Shown in pieces: positions 46,058 to 54,952 of a stretch of 64,000 nt of DNA; position 1 is the stretch's first letter, and every line of letters begins with the position of its first letter. This DNA is from an uncultured Paracoccaceae bacterium (GTDB taxonomy: Bacteria; Pseudomonadota; Alphaproteobacteria; Rhodobacterales; Rhodobacteraceae). The translations under genes were made by a program, and so were the position numbers. Under the pieces are notes generated by a model, which saw only the letters and a program-made list of their open reading frames with translations, was not told where the DNA came from and did no database searches. The stretch spans positions 1-64,000 of the forward strand of contig CALMSR010000033.1 in NCBI GenBank assembly GCA_937872465.1. Reading direction: 5' to 3'.

Positions 46058-46578
46058 GCGGGATCGGGGAGGCGGGTCCATTCCCCGAAGCCGAGCCGGC
46101 TCTCCCAGGGCGCCGCCTGCCCCCGCAGCGCGCGGGCCGCGCGCACGACCCCGAGATGCGTGACCCAGAGCACCGGCGCCGCGTCCGCAGCGGTCTCGGC
46201 GAGCGCCGCGCCGACCCGCTCGGCGAGCATGGCGACGCTCTCCCCGCCATGGGGGCGGGCGCCGTGGAAACCTTCGGCCCAGGCGTCGATCTCGCCGCGG
46301 GGCAGGTCGTCCCACCGCCGGCCCTCCCAGGCGCCGAAATCCATCTCGGCGATGCGCGCATCGACCTGCAGTTCGAGCTGCCGGGCGTCGGCGATGCGCT
46401 CGGCGAGGCGCCGGCAGCGGCTGCGGGGGCTCGACACGATGCCGGCGACCCGCGGCAGGCCAGCGAGAAGGCTTGTCGCCGCCGCCTCGAAATCCGCCGC
46501 CAAGGGCAGATCGCTCCGGCCGTAGCAGAGGCCTTCGCCGCCGAGCGGCCGCGTGTGGCGCAGGAGGATCAGAGGCAC
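46048..46578 (-). CDS. cobC: Histidine phosphatase, probable alpha-ribazole phosphatase
   Basis: A 176-residue phosphoglycerate-mutase-like phosphatase: phospho-His in LLRHTRP near the N-terminus, later SSPRSRC, EMDFGAWEGRRWDDLP with catalytic Glu and VTHLGVVR with the second His. Position right after cobT and cobS supports the role of removing phosphate from adenosylcobalamin 5'-phosphate or alpha-ribazole phosphate. The start is uncertain: GTG 46578 gives the usual N-terminus and overlaps cobS by 10 bp; ATG 46635 would add 19 Arg-rich residues. Confidence 0.8.
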   Translation of the reverse strand: MPLILLRHTRPLGGEGLCYGRSDLPLAADFEAAATSLLAGLPRVAGIVSSPRSRCRRLAERIADARQLELQVDARIAEMDFGAWEGRRWDDLPRGEIDAWAEGFHGARPHGGESVAMLAERVGAALAETAADAAPVLWVTHLGVVRAARALRGQAAPWESRLGFGEWTRLPDPAQR

Positions 46579-47336
46579 GCCAGCACGCCGAGATAGAGCC
46601 CGAGCTCGCTCGTCTGCTGCACCGCGCCGAGGCAATCGCCGGTATGGCCCGAAAGCCTGCGCTCGAAGCTCCGGCGCATGAGGAGATGGCCGAGCGCGAG
46701 CCCGGCGAGCGCGCCCAGGGCCGCGAGCGGCGGCAGCACCGCGAGAAGCGCGAGGATCGCGAGGCCGCCGGTGGCGAGCGCCAGCCCGAGATGCCTGCCG
46801 CCGATGCCCGCCGCCATCCCGGCGCCGGCGCCTTCCGGACGCAGGTAGCGGCTCGTCGCCATCGCGGCGACGAGCGAGGCGCGGCTGGCGGCATGGCCCG
46901 CCACCAGCACGGCCGGCGCGGCGCCCGCCGGCAGGGCGCCGAGCGCGAGCAGCTTCGCGCCGAGTGTCAGGATCAGGGCCAGCGCGCCATGGGTCCCGAT
47001 CCGGCTGTCGCGCATGATCGCGAGCGCCCGCTCCGCGGTCCCGCCGCCGCCGAGCCCGTCGAGGGTGTCGGCGAGCCCGTCCTCATGCAGCGCCCCGGTG
47101 ATCAGGATGCCCGCGGCGATCGCCAGGAGCGCGGCGAGGAGCGGCGGGAAGACCGGCACGGCAGCGGCGAAGACGAGGCCGCAAAGCGAACCGATCAGGA
47201 GGCCGACCGCCGGGAACCAGCGCGGCGCGGCCGCCATGCGCGCCGGCGTGAAGAGCCCCATCGGCACCGGCAGCCGCGTGAGGAACTGCGCCGCGACCAG
47301 GGCCGTCGCGGCTTCCTCGGCCAGGCGCGCCCTCAT
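46569..47336 (-). CDS. cobS: Adenosylcobinamide-GDP ribazoletransferase (cobalamin synthase)
   Basis: A 255-residue integral membrane enzyme with about six hydrophobic segments. It joins alpha-ribazole (phosphate) to adenosylcobinamide-GDP. Family blocks are visible: FLTRLPVP at the N-terminus, FPAVGLLIG and the Mg-binding HEDGLADTLDGLGGG. The start overlaps the cobT stop by 4 bp (ATGA) and the 3' end overlaps cobC. This is cobV in the Pseudomonas nomenclature. Confidence 0.92.
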   Translation of the reverse strand: MRARLAEEAATALVAAQFLTRLPVPMGLFTPARMAAAPRWFPAVGLLIGSLCGLVFAAAVPVFPPLLAALLAIAAGILITGALHEDGLADTLDGLGGGGTAERALAIMRDSRIGTHGALALILTLGAKLLALGALPAGAAPAVLVAGHAASRASLVAAMATSRYLRPEGAGAGMAAGIGGRHLGLALATGGLAILALLAVLPPLAALGALAGLALGHLLMRRSFERRLSGHTGDCLGAVQQTSELGLYLGVLACL

Positions 47337-48346
47337 GCCGGCCCGCTGACGCCGGCGCTCTCGAAGCTCGCCATGTCGCGCAGCATCGCCGCGGCGGCGC
47401 GCAGGAGCGGCCAGGCGAGCAGCGCCCCGGTGCCCTCGCCGAGCCGCATGTCGAGGGCGAGCAGCGACGCGGCGCCGAGATGGTCGAGCAGCGGCCGGTG
47501 CCCGGATTCCGCCGAGACATGGGCGAAGACCATCGCCCGCCGCGCCGCAGGGTCGAGCGCCAGCGCCGCCGCCGCCGCCGCCGTGGCGATGAAGCCGTCG
47601 ACCAGCACGACCCGGCCCGCCGCCGCGGCGCCGAGCATGGCCCCGGCCATCGTCGCGATCTCGAAGCCGCCGTATTCTGCCAGCGCCCGCTCGGGGCCGA
47701 GCCGGGCGGGGGTCCGGGCCGCGGCGGCGGCGAGCACCGCGCGCTTGCGCGCAAGGCCGGGATCGTCGAGCCCGGTGCCGCGGCCGACGAGCCCGTCGAG
47801 ACCGAGGCCGGTCAGCTTGTGCCCGAGCATTGCGGCGGAGGCGGTATTGCCGATGCCCATCTCGCCGAAGGCCGCCGCCTCGCCCGGCGCCGCCGCGCCG
47901 AGCCGCCGGCCGGTCTCGAGCGCCTGGCGCGCCTGGCCCTCGTCCATGGCGGGACCGGCGAGAAAGCTGCGGGTTCCCGCGGCGATGCGATGGGAGAGCA
48001 GATGCGGATCCGCGATCGGCTCTCCCGCCACGCCCGCATCCACCACCTGCACGGGGATGCCCTGCGCCGCGGCGAAGACCGTCGCGGCCGCGCCCCCGGC
48101 GAGGAAATTCAGCACCATCTGCCGGGTGACCGCCTGCGGATAGGCCGAGACCCCTTCGAGCGCGATGCCGTGATCGGCGGCAAAGATCGTGAGCGTGCAG
48201 GTCTCCATGCGCGGGGCCAGCGTGCCCTGGAGCTCGGCGATCTGCGCCGCCAGCGTCTCGATCCGGCCGAGCGCGCCGAGGGGCTTGGTCTTGCCGTCGA
48301 TGGCGCGCCGGATCGCTGCGGCGAGGTCGGATGGGGCGGGCTGCAC
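47333..48346 (-). CDS. cobT: Nicotinate-nucleotide--dimethylbenzimidazole phosphoribosyltransferase
   Basis: The 337-residue enzyme makes alpha-ribazole phosphate from nicotinate mononucleotide and 5,6-dimethylbenzimidazole. Family motifs include KPLGALGRIETLAAQIAELQG at its start (KPLGALG), IFAADHGIALEGVSAYP, GEMGIGNTASAA and the C-terminal GTGALLAWPLLRAA region. Length is normal. It leads the cobT-cobS-cobC cluster, which completes the nucleotide loop of the cofactor needed by methylmalonyl-CoA mutase. Confidence 0.93.
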   Translation of the reverse strand: MQPAPSDLAAAIRRAIDGKTKPLGALGRIETLAAQIAELQGTLAPRMETCTLTIFAADHGIALEGVSAYPQAVTRQMVLNFLAGGAAATVFAAAQGIPVQVVDAGVAGEPIADPHLLSHRIAAGTRSFLAGPAMDEGQARQALETGRRLGAAAPGEAAAFGEMGIGNTASAAMLGHKLTGLGLDGLVGRGTGLDDPGLARKRAVLAAAAARTPARLGPERALAEYGGFEIATMAGAMLGAAAAGRVVLVDGFIATAAAAAALALDPAARRAMVFAHVSAESGHRPLLDHLGAASLLALDMRLGEGTGALLAWPLLRAAAAMLRDMASFESAGVSGPA

Positions 48347-48412
48347 TTTCGTCGGGCCTCCTTGTTTGCGCCGGCCCTTATTGCCGCCCCGCCTGCCCGA
48401 GGCCAGCCCATT

Positions 48413-49291
48413 TCACCGCGACGAAGGCCCCGGCGCCCGGGCGATCTGGACCGCCAGGATGCCGAGCATGATGATGGTCACACCCAGCACGTCGCGCGGG
48501 CTCACGCGCTCGCCGAGGATCAGCGCGGCGGTGGCCACGCCGAAGAACGGGTTGAGGAAGTGGAAGGCGGCGGCCCGCGTCGCGCCGATCCTTCCGACGA
48601 GCACGAACCAGACCATCGTCGCGGCGATGCCCGGCACCAGGGTGGTATAGGCGAAGGCGATCACGAGCGGCGCGGTCCAATGGACCTGCCAGGTCTCGAG
48701 CGCCAGCGAGACCGGCAGCAGCGCCGCGGCGCCGACCAGCATCTGCAGGCCGACGACCATCCAGAGATTGCCGCCGACCGAGACGCCGCGCACCAAGAGC
48801 GTCGCCACCGCCAGCGCCAGCACGCCGGCGAAGCAGAGCGCGAGCCCGACCGGATCGGCGCCGCCGCCGAGCCGGGCCGCCATGATGATGAGCACGCCGA
48901 GCACGCCCGCCGCGAGTCCCGCGAGCGCCAGCGGCGCCAGCCGCTCCCCGAGGAAGAGCCGCCCCAGCCCGGCGACGATCAGGGGCAGCAGGCTCGCCAC
49001 CACGACCGCGAGGCTCGCCTCGACGCTGCGCAAAGCCTCGAAATTGAGGCCGAGATAGAGCGCGTTCTGGCAGAGGCCGAAGACCGCCACGCCGACCCAT
49101 TGCCGGCGCGAAAGGCGGATGCGCTGGCCCATCGCCCAGCCGATCGCCAGCGCGATGGCGCCCGAGATCAGGAAGCGGACGCAGAGCGCGAGGAAGGCCG
49201 GTGCGTCGGCGACGACGATGCGCGCCGAGGTGAAGGCGGAACTCCAGGCCGCGACGAAGAACAGCCCGAGCGCGACGGCGCGCCAATCCAT
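48413..49291 (-). CDS. EamA/DMT family transporter
   Basis: A 292-residue protein with ten hydrophobic segments in two EamA repeats (first about 5-135, second about 145-285; AWSSAFTSARIVVAD in TM1 and FNF-like NPFFGV in the second repeat). Such carriers export amino acids or metabolites; the substrate is unknown. ATG 49291 has GGGGGTGGGA; GTG 49297 is the alternative. It lies 66 bp upstream of cobT on the same strand, but shares no evident pathway. Confidence 0.88.
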   Translation of the reverse strand: MDWRAVALGLFFVAAWSSAFTSARIVVADAPAFLALCVRFLISGAIALAIGWAMGQRIRLSRRQWVGVAVFGLCQNALYLGLNFEALRSVEASLAVVVASLLPLIVAGLGRLFLGERLAPLALAGLAAGVLGVLIIMAARLGGGADPVGLALCFAGVLALAVATLLVRGVSVGGNLWMVVGLQMLVGAAALLPVSLALETWQVHWTAPLVIAFAYTTLVPGIAATMVWFVLVGRIGATRAAAFHFLNPFFGVATAALILGERVSPRDVLGVTIIMLGILAVQIARAPGPSSR

Positions 49292-49366
49292 TCCCACCCC
49301 CAGAAAAGCAACAGGCCGCGCAGGGGCGCGACCCGTGTAGCGCGTGGTCCGGAAACCGGCGCGGTG

Positions 49367-49657
49367 TCAGGCGTTGATCACGTCCTTGAGCTGCTTGGCG
49401 ATGGTCACCTTCGCCACGCGGTCGGCCGGCTTCATCATCTGCTCGCCGGTCGAGGGATTGCGCACCATGCGCTCGGCGCGGGAGCGGCAGGCGAACTTGC
49501 CCAGGCCCGGCAGGGTGACGGCGCCGCCGTTGGCGACCTCGTTGGTGACGATGGTGGTCAGCGCTTCGAGCGCGCGGTTCGCCGTGGCCTTGTCCACGCT
49601 CGCGGTCTCGGCAATCGCGGCGACGAGCTGGGTCTTTGTCATGGGCTTTTGCGTCAT
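49367..49657 (-). CDS. hupB: HU family DNA-binding protein
   Basis: A 96-residue histone-like protein with the HU/IHF fold: KTQLVAAIAETASVDKATA, ALTTIVTNEVANGGAVTLPGLGKF, and the arm RNPSTGEQMMKP with the intercalating Pro. It bends and compacts DNA. ATG 49657 with AGGAAA gives a start at MTQKPMTKTQ; the in-frame M at codon 6 is also possible. The symbol hupB follows common usage and may differ in this organism. Confidence 0.9.
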   Translation of the reverse strand: MTQKPMTKTQLVAAIAETASVDKATANRALEALTTIVTNEVANGGAVTLPGLGKFACRSRAERMVRNPSTGEQMMKPADRVAKVTIAKQLKDVINA

Positions 49658-49812
49658 ATGGCGTTTCCTGTCGAGCGGATCAATGAAGCCCGGGCGGCGC
49701 GCCCGCCCCGGCATGATGGCACTTATGCCAGCCGATCACCGAAACTCAATCGCGGAATGCGCAGTGACCCCTTGTTTCATGGGGTTCTGGCGCAACCCAT
49801 GCGCGACTGTTG

Positions 49813-49839
49813 CAAAAAAGAGTCTCCCCGGAGGCCGGG
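49813..49839 (-). terminator. Weak candidate terminator after amn
   Basis: On the minus strand a short stem CCCGG-loop-CCGGG, 2 nt past the amn stop, is followed after 6 nt by TTTTTT. The gap between stem and T-tract makes it a weak intrinsic terminator. Confidence 0.35.
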
Positions 49840-49841
49840 CG

Positions 49842-51332
49842 TCACAGGAATGCCGTCTCGTCGAAACTGCGCAGCTTGCGCGAATGCAGTTTCTCCAGCG
49901 GCATCTCGCGCAGGGATTCCATCGCCCGGATGCCGATGCGCAGGTGCTGGGCGACCTGGCGCTTGTAGAAATCGGTGGCCATGCCCGGCAGCTTCAGCTC
50001 GCCATGCAGCGGCTTGTCGGAGACGCAGAGCAGCGTGCCGTAGGGAACCCGGAAGCGGAAGCCGTTGGCGGCGATGGTGGCGCTCTCCATGTCGAGCGCG
50101 ATGGCGCGGGCCTGGCTTAGCCGCGCCACCGGCCCGGACTGGTCGCGCAGCTCCCAGTTGCGGTTGTCGATCGTCGCCACCGTGCCGGTGCGCATGATGC
50201 GCTTCAGCTCGAAGCCGGTCAGGCCGGTCACCTCGGCCACGGCGTTCTGCAGCGCCACCTGCACCTCCGCCAAGGCCGGGATCGGCACCCAGATCGGCAG
50301 GTCGTCGTCGAGAACGTGGTCCTCGCGCATATAGGCATGGGCCAGCACGTAATCGCCCAGCGACTGGGAGTTCCTCAGGCCGGCGCAATGGCCGATCATC
50401 ACCCAGACATGGGGGCGCAGCACCGAGACATGGTCGGTGATGGTCTTGGCGTTCGACGGCCCGATCCCGATGTTGACCATCGAGATGCCGGCGTGGTTCG
50501 GCCGGACCAGGTGATAGGTCGGCATCTGCGGCTGGCGCGCGGCGAGCATGCCGCTGCGCCCCTTGCGGGTGGTCACCAGATTGCCGGGCTCGATCAGCGC
50601 CTCGTAGCCGGAATCGGGATCGGCCAGCGCCTCCCGGGCGAATTCCACGAATTCGTCCATGTAGAACTGGTAATTGGTGAAGAGCACGTGGTTCTGGAAC
50701 CAGGAGGGGCTGGTGGCGGTGTAATGCGCGAGCCGGGCCAGCGAATAATCGATGCGCTGGGCGGTGAAGGGCGCGAGCGGGCGGGCGCCGTCCGCGCCGG
50801 GGCTCGGCTTGCCGTTGACGATGTGGTCGTCGGTGGTGTTCAGGTCCGGAACGTCGAAGAGGTCGCGCAGCGGGCGGTGCAGCGTGTCCTCGATGGATCC
50901 CTCCACATGGGCGCCCTCCGCCATGGCGAAATGCAGCGGGATGGCGGTGTCGGAGGTGCCGACGCGGACCGGCATGCCGTGGTTCTGGATCAGGAGTCCG
51001 AGCTGCTGGGTCAGGTAGCCCTCGAAGAGATCCGGCCGGGTGATCGTGGTCTCGTAGACGCCCGGCTCGGTCACATGCCCGAAGGAGAGGCGGCTGTCGA
51101 CCTTGGCGAAGCTCGCGGTGGTGACGCCGACCCGCGGGTAGAAGGCGCGAAAGCGCCCCTCGGGCGCCTCCCCGGCCATCACCCGGGCGAAATGCCCGCG
51201 CAGGAACCCCACCGCGGCGTCGTAGCGCCGCCGGATCTCCGCCACCGCCTCGGCGGCATCGGTGAAGATGTCGTCGGCCTGCGGCGGCGGCGCGAGGATC
51301 GGCAGTTCGGAGAGAGGGTTGCGGTGGTGCAT
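49842..51332 (-). CDS. amn: AMP nucleosidase
   Basis: A 496-residue enzyme that hydrolyses AMP to adenine and ribose-5-phosphate. The N-terminal domain is the AMP-nucleosidase-specific part (RFRAFYPRVGVTTASFAKVDSRLSFGHV region), and the C-terminal half is a nucleoside-phosphorylase fold with NIGIGPSNAKTITDHV and DMESATIAANG (catalytic Asp/Glu region). It starts 11 bp after the ade stop on the same strand, so adenine made here can pass to adenine deaminase. Confidence 0.93.
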   Translation of the reverse strand: MHHRNPLSELPILAPPPQADDIFTDAAEAVAEIRRRYDAAVGFLRGHFARVMAGEAPEGRFRAFYPRVGVTTASFAKVDSRLSFGHVTEPGVYETTITRPDLFEGYLTQQLGLLIQNHGMPVRVGTSDTAIPLHFAMAEGAHVEGSIEDTLHRPLRDLFDVPDLNTTDDHIVNGKPSPGADGARPLAPFTAQRIDYSLARLAHYTATSPSWFQNHVLFTNYQFYMDEFVEFAREALADPDSGYEALIEPGNLVTTRKGRSGMLAARQPQMPTYHLVRPNHAGISMVNIGIGPSNAKTITDHVSVLRPHVWVMIGHCAGLRNSQSLGDYVLAHAYMREDHVLDDDLPIWVPIPALAEVQVALQNAVAEVTGLTGFELKRIMRTGTVATIDNRNWELRDQSGPVARLSQARAIALDMESATIAANGFRFRVPYGTLLCVSDKPLHGELKLPGMATDFYKRQVAQHLRIGIRAMESLREMPLEKLHSRKLRSFDETAFL

Positions 51333-51343
51333 CGCGGCGGCCC

Positions 51344-53143
51344 TCAGGCAGGCAGGAGGAGCTCGGTCGGCGCGAAGCGCGTCACGTCGATCAGCCCGAG
51401 GTCGGAGATCCGCAGCGCCGGGATCACCACCAGGGCGAGCAGCGAATGCTGCATATAGGCATTGTTGAGCCGGCAGCCGCAGGCCGCCATCGCCGCGACG
51501 ATGCCCTCGGCGGCGGCAGCGACCTCCTCGGCCGGCGCGTCCGACATCAGCCCCGCGATCGGCAGGCGGACCAGCGCGATCTCCTCGCCGTCCTTCCAGA
51601 CCGTGACCCCGCCCCCGACCTCGCCCAGCCGGTTCGCCGCCAGCGCCATGTCGGGTTTCGAGCTGCCCACCACGATCATGTGATGGCTGTCATGGGCCAC
51701 CGTCGAGGCCACCGCGCAGGGCGCGTCGTAGCCGAAGCCCGAGACGAAGCCGTTGACCACCGATCCGGTGCGGCGATGGCGCTCGACCAGCGCGATCTGG
51801 GCCACGTCCTTCGCCACATCCCCGGTCACCAGTCCGTCCACCACGGCGAGCTCCGCCTCCAGCGCCCGCGTCGGCGCCTGGTTCTCGACCACGCCGATCA
51901 CCCGGGCGCGGACGCGCGTCGCACCCTCCGGCGCCGGGATGTCGAAATCGGCCGCCACCAGCTTCCGGCCCATCCGGACCGTTTCCCGCGCGCTCGCGGG
52001 CCAGGTGAAATCCGGCTCCTCGGCGAGGCAGGCGCCGTTCTCGGCCACCACCTCGCCGCGGGCGATCACCGTCTCGACCGGCAGGGTCGCGAGGTCCGAG
52101 GTCAGGATGCAATCGGCCCGCCGCCCCGGCGCGATCGAGCCGATCTCGCGTTCGAGCCCGAAATGCGTCGCGGTGTTGATCGTGGCCATCTGCAGCGCGA
52201 TCAGCGGATCGAGGCCGCAATCGACGGCATGGCGCACCACCCGGTCCATGTGCCCGTCGTTGACCAGCGTGCCGGAATGGCAATCGTCGGTGCAGAGGAT
52301 GAAGCTGCGCGGATCGAGCCCCTTCTCGGTGACGGCGGTGATCTGCGCCTTCACGTCGTACCAGGCCGAGCCGAGCCGCAGCATCGCCCGCATCCCCTGG
52401 CGCACGCGCATGATGGCATCCGCCTCGCAGGTGCCCTCGTGGTCGTCGGCGGGGCCGCCGGCGGCATAGGCATGGAACCCCGCGAGATCGGGCGAGGCGT
52501 AATGCCCGCCGACGGTCTTGCCCGCGTCCTGGGTCGCGGCGATCTCGGCGAGCATCTTGGCGTCCCCGGCGATGACGCCGGGATAGTTCATCATCTCCCC
52601 GAGCCCGACGATGTTCGGCCATGCCATCGCCTCGGCCACGTCCCGGGGCGAGATCTCGGCGCCCGGCGTCTCCAGCCCCGGCGCCGACGGCGCGCAGGCG
52701 GGCATCTCGACGAAGACGTTGATCGGCTGGACCATCGCCTCGTCATGCATCAGCCGCACGCCCGCGAGCCCGAGCACGTTCGCGACCTCGTGCGGATCGA
52801 CGAACATGCTGGTGGTGCCGTGGGGGATCACCGCGCGCACGAACTGGCTGACGGTCAGCATGCCGCTCTCCACATGCATGTGGCCGTCGCAGAGCCCGGG
52901 GATCAGATAGCGGCCGCCCGCGTCGATCACCCGGGTCCCGGGGCCGATCATCGCCGAGGCATCGGGTCCGCAGGAGGCGAAGCGCCCGGCCCGGATCGCG
53001 ATGTCGCTGCCTTCCAGCACCTCGCGAGAATGCACGTTCACCCAGGCGCAATTGCGGATGACGAGATCGGCGGGCGCCCGGCGGGCGGCCACGGCGATCA
53101 GTTCGGCGGCCACTGCGGGCCAGGGGCGGATGGAGCGGGTCAT
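51344..53143 (-). CDS. ade: Adenine deaminase
   Basis: The 599-residue amidohydrolase converts adenine to hypoxanthine and ammonia. It has the metal motif PGLCDGHMHVESGML, then DPHEVANVLG, GHYASPDL, and CTDDCHSGTLVNDGHMD, with the C-terminal SHHMIVVGSS. ATG 53143 (MTRSIRP) follows GGGGGAA; the ORF extension to 53203 has no site. It is the first structural gene of the ade-amn pair, and a cupin-type regulator gene lies 96 bp upstream on the same strand. Confidence 0.93.
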   Translation of the reverse strand: MTRSIRPWPAVAAELIAVAARRAPADLVIRNCAWVNVHSREVLEGSDIAIRAGRFASCGPDASAMIGPGTRVIDAGGRYLIPGLCDGHMHVESGMLTVSQFVRAVIPHGTTSMFVDPHEVANVLGLAGVRLMHDEAMVQPINVFVEMPACAPSAPGLETPGAEISPRDVAEAMAWPNIVGLGEMMNYPGVIAGDAKMLAEIAATQDAGKTVGGHYASPDLAGFHAYAAGGPADDHEGTCEADAIMRVRQGMRAMLRLGSAWYDVKAQITAVTEKGLDPRSFILCTDDCHSGTLVNDGHMDRVVRHAVDCGLDPLIALQMATINTATHFGLEREIGSIAPGRRADCILTSDLATLPVETVIARGEVVAENGACLAEEPDFTWPASARETVRMGRKLVAADFDIPAPEGATRVRARVIGVVENQAPTRALEAELAVVDGLVTGDVAKDVAQIALVERHRRTGSVVNGFVSGFGYDAPCAVASTVAHDSHHMIVVGSSKPDMALAANRLGEVGGGVTVWKDGEEIALVRLPIAGLMSDAPAEEVAAAAEGIVAAMAACGCRLNNAYMQHSLLALVVIPALRISDLGLIDVTRFAPTELLLPA

Positions 53144-53239
53144 GCCGCAGATTCCCCCGCGGCCCGCCGGCATGCAAGCCCTATCGCCGCGCGGGCCGGC
53201 CAAAACGGCATCGCCGGTTCCGGCCGCGCGCGGCGCCGG

Positions 53240-53866
53240 TCAGGGGGCCGCGGCGCTCGCCACGGTCTCCGCCGCCGGCCCGCCGGCGGTGACCACGACC
53301 AGCGCCGTTGCGTCCTCGCTCCCGAAGCCGCCATAGCGGTGCGGCACGGCGGGGTCGAAATAGAGCGCGTCGCCCTCGGCGAGCAGGACCTCCGTTTCGC
53401 CCACCGTGACCGCGACTTGCCCGGCGAGCACGAAGACGAGCTCGGCCCCGTCGTGCCGGTGCGGGTCGGAACTCGGTCCCCGGGCGGGAAAGACCGCCAG
53501 ATAGGCGTCGATCAGCCTGTCGGCGGCGGGAAAGTTGAGGCTCTCGAAGAAATAGGCCGGCGCCGTCGCGCCGGATCGCTCGGGCAGGCGGAGCCGGTCC
53601 TGCCGGCGCACCACGGACAGGGTCCGCCGGGCGCTCGCGTCGGCGAAGAAATGGTCGAGCCCGACGCCGAAGACCATGGCGATGCGCAGCAGCGTCGGCA
53701 GCGTCGGAAAGACCTGGCCGCGCTCGATCTTGGAGAGCATTCCCGGCGAGAGGCCCGTATGCTCGCCGAGCTGGACCAGGCCGAGCTTCCGGGCCCGGCG
53801 CAGCGCCCGCACCTTCGGCCCGATCCGATACTGCCCCAACTCGTCCGCGAGCGTTTCCGAAACCAT
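53240..53866 (-). CDS. XRE regulator with C-terminal cupin domain
   Basis: A 208-residue regulator: HTH at about 20-75 (LGEHTGLSPGMLSKIERGQVFPTLPTLL, core SPGMLSKIERG) and a cupin at about 125-200 (HRHDGAELVFVLAGQVAVTVGE, then EGDALYFDPAVPHRY). Family members sense small molecules through the cupin. Its place just before ade and amn on the same strand makes purine salvage its likely target, though it could act elsewhere. No clear operator was found. Confidence 0.85.
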   Translation of the reverse strand: MVSETLADELGQYRIGPKVRALRRARKLGLVQLGEHTGLSPGMLSKIERGQVFPTLPTLLRIAMVFGVGLDHFFADASARRTLSVVRRQDRLRLPERSGATAPAYFFESLNFPAADRLIDAYLAVFPARGPSSDPHRHDGAELVFVLAGQVAVTVGETEVLLAEGDALYFDPAVPHRYGGFGSEDATALVVVTAGGPAAETVASAAAP

Positions 53867-54055
53867 GCGCGCTTCCCGCTTTTCCCCTGAGGCAACGAAC
53901 GCGGCTTGTTTGTATCAGGGTGCAAATCGTTGTCATATCACGAAATTGTGCATGGCATGAACAAAGATATTCACCACATGCGAAACCGTCACCGCTTCTC
54001 GTGATGCCACGATCGGCGGATGGACGGAGAAAGCCAGCAAGGGAAGGACCCAAGC

Positions 54056-54547
54056 ATGATCAAGTCCAGCAACCTCCTCGCCGCCGCGATCGCGGCCTTC
54101 GGGATCACCGCCGGCGCGGCGCAGGCCCAGCAGGCCGACATCGTCGACACCGCGGTCGGAGCCGGCAGCTTCAACACGCTGGTGGCGGCGGTGCAGGCGG
54201 CGGAGCTCGTCGACGCCCTGAAGGGCGAGGGGCCCTTCACGGTCTTCGCGCCGACCGACGAGGCCTTCGCGGCGCTCCCCGCCGGCACGGTCGACGAACT
54301 GCTCAAGCCCGAGAACCGCGAGCAGCTCGTCTCGATCCTGACCTATCATGTCGTGCCGGCGAAGGTGATGTCCGGCGACATCGCCGGCAAGACGGCGACG
54401 GCCAAGACGCTCTCGGGCGAAGAGCTCGCGATCGACGCGACCAGCGGCGTGACGGTGAACGGCGCCAAGGTCGTGACCGCCGACATCGAGGCCTCGAACG
54501 GCGTGATCCACGTCGTCGACGCGGTCATCCTGCCGCCCGCCAACTGA
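54056..54547 (+). CDS. Exported fasciclin (FAS1) domain protein
   Basis: A 163-residue secreted protein: signal peptide 1-25 (ending AQA-Q) and one FAS1 domain with [46 protein letters not shown] and the C-terminal [18 protein letters not shown]1 domains serve in cell adhesion or matrix binding. ATG 54056 follows GGGAAGGA; the in-frame ATG at 54020 would precede the signal peptide. It is followed closely by the DUF378 gene. Confidence 0.92.
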   Translation: MIKSSNLLAAAIAAFGITAGAAQAQQADIVDTAVGAGSFNTLVAAVQAAELVDALKGEGPFTVFAPTDEAFAALPAGTVDELLKPENREQLVSILTYHVVPAKVMSGDIAGKTATAKTLSGEELAIDATSGVTVNGAKVVTADIEASNGVIHVVDAVILPPAN

Positions 54548-54603
54548 TTCCCCCATTCGGGCCGCGCGGTCCATCCGCGCGGCGCCTCCAACGGAGAAGA
54601 GCC

Positions 54604-54825
54604 ATGAAGATCCTGAACACCGTCACCCTGATCCTGCTGATCGTCGGCGGGCTGAACTGGGGCCTCTTCGGCCTCTTCGGTTTCGACCTCGTCGCAGCCC
54701 TGTTCGGCGCCGGCTCGGCGCTGTCGCGGCTCGTCTATGTACTGGTCGGACTGTCGGCCCTGTGGCAGATCCGCCCGCTGACCGCCGCGCTCGGCGGCGC
54801 CGCCACCCCGGCCGCGCATCGCTGA
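54604..54825 (+). CDS. DUF378 small membrane protein
   Basis: A 73-residue membrane protein of the DUF378/YuzA type, with two hydrophobic helices (LILLIVGGLNWGLFGLFGF and a second at about 42-60) and the family pattern GGLNWGLFG followed by DLVAALFG. Function is unknown. It starts 56 bp after the fasciclin gene behind CGGAGAAG and is probably co-transcribed with it. Confidence 0.88.
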   Translation: MKILNTVTLILLIVGGLNWGLFGLFGFDLVAALFGAGSALSRLVYVLVGLSALWQIRPLTAALGGAATPAAHR

Positions 54826-54852
54826 GCCGGAGCGGCGCGATCGGCCCCGCCC

Positions 54853-54872
54853 GCTTCGGGACCGGCCGAAGC
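54853..54872. terminator. Hairpin 1 downstream of DUF378 gene
   Basis: Inverted repeat GCTTCGG, 6-nt loop, CCGAAGC, followed by TGGCGTTT on the plus strand. It is the best candidate for terminating the fasciclin-DUF378 transcript. Confidence 0.45.
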
Positions 54873-54892
54873 TGGCGTTTCCGAACGAGACC

Positions 54893-54912
54893 CGCGCCGC
54901 AGACGCGGCGCG
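54893..54912. terminator. Hairpin 2 between convergent genes
   Basis: Perfect 8-bp inverted repeat CGCGCCGC-AGAC-GCGGCGCG without T-tract, between DUF378 and the convergent msrC gene. Confidence 0.35.
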
Positions 54913-54930
54913 CGGTCTGCCCGGACCCTC

Positions 54931-54949
54931 CCCGGGCGCGGCGCCCGGG
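54931..54949. terminator. Hairpin 3 adjoining the msrC stop
   Basis: Perfect 8-bp inverted repeat CCCGGGCG-CGG-CGCCCGGG ending 3 bp from the msrC stop; no T-tract. Likely stops msrC transcription or blocks read-through. Confidence 0.4.
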
Positions 54950-54952
54950 ACG

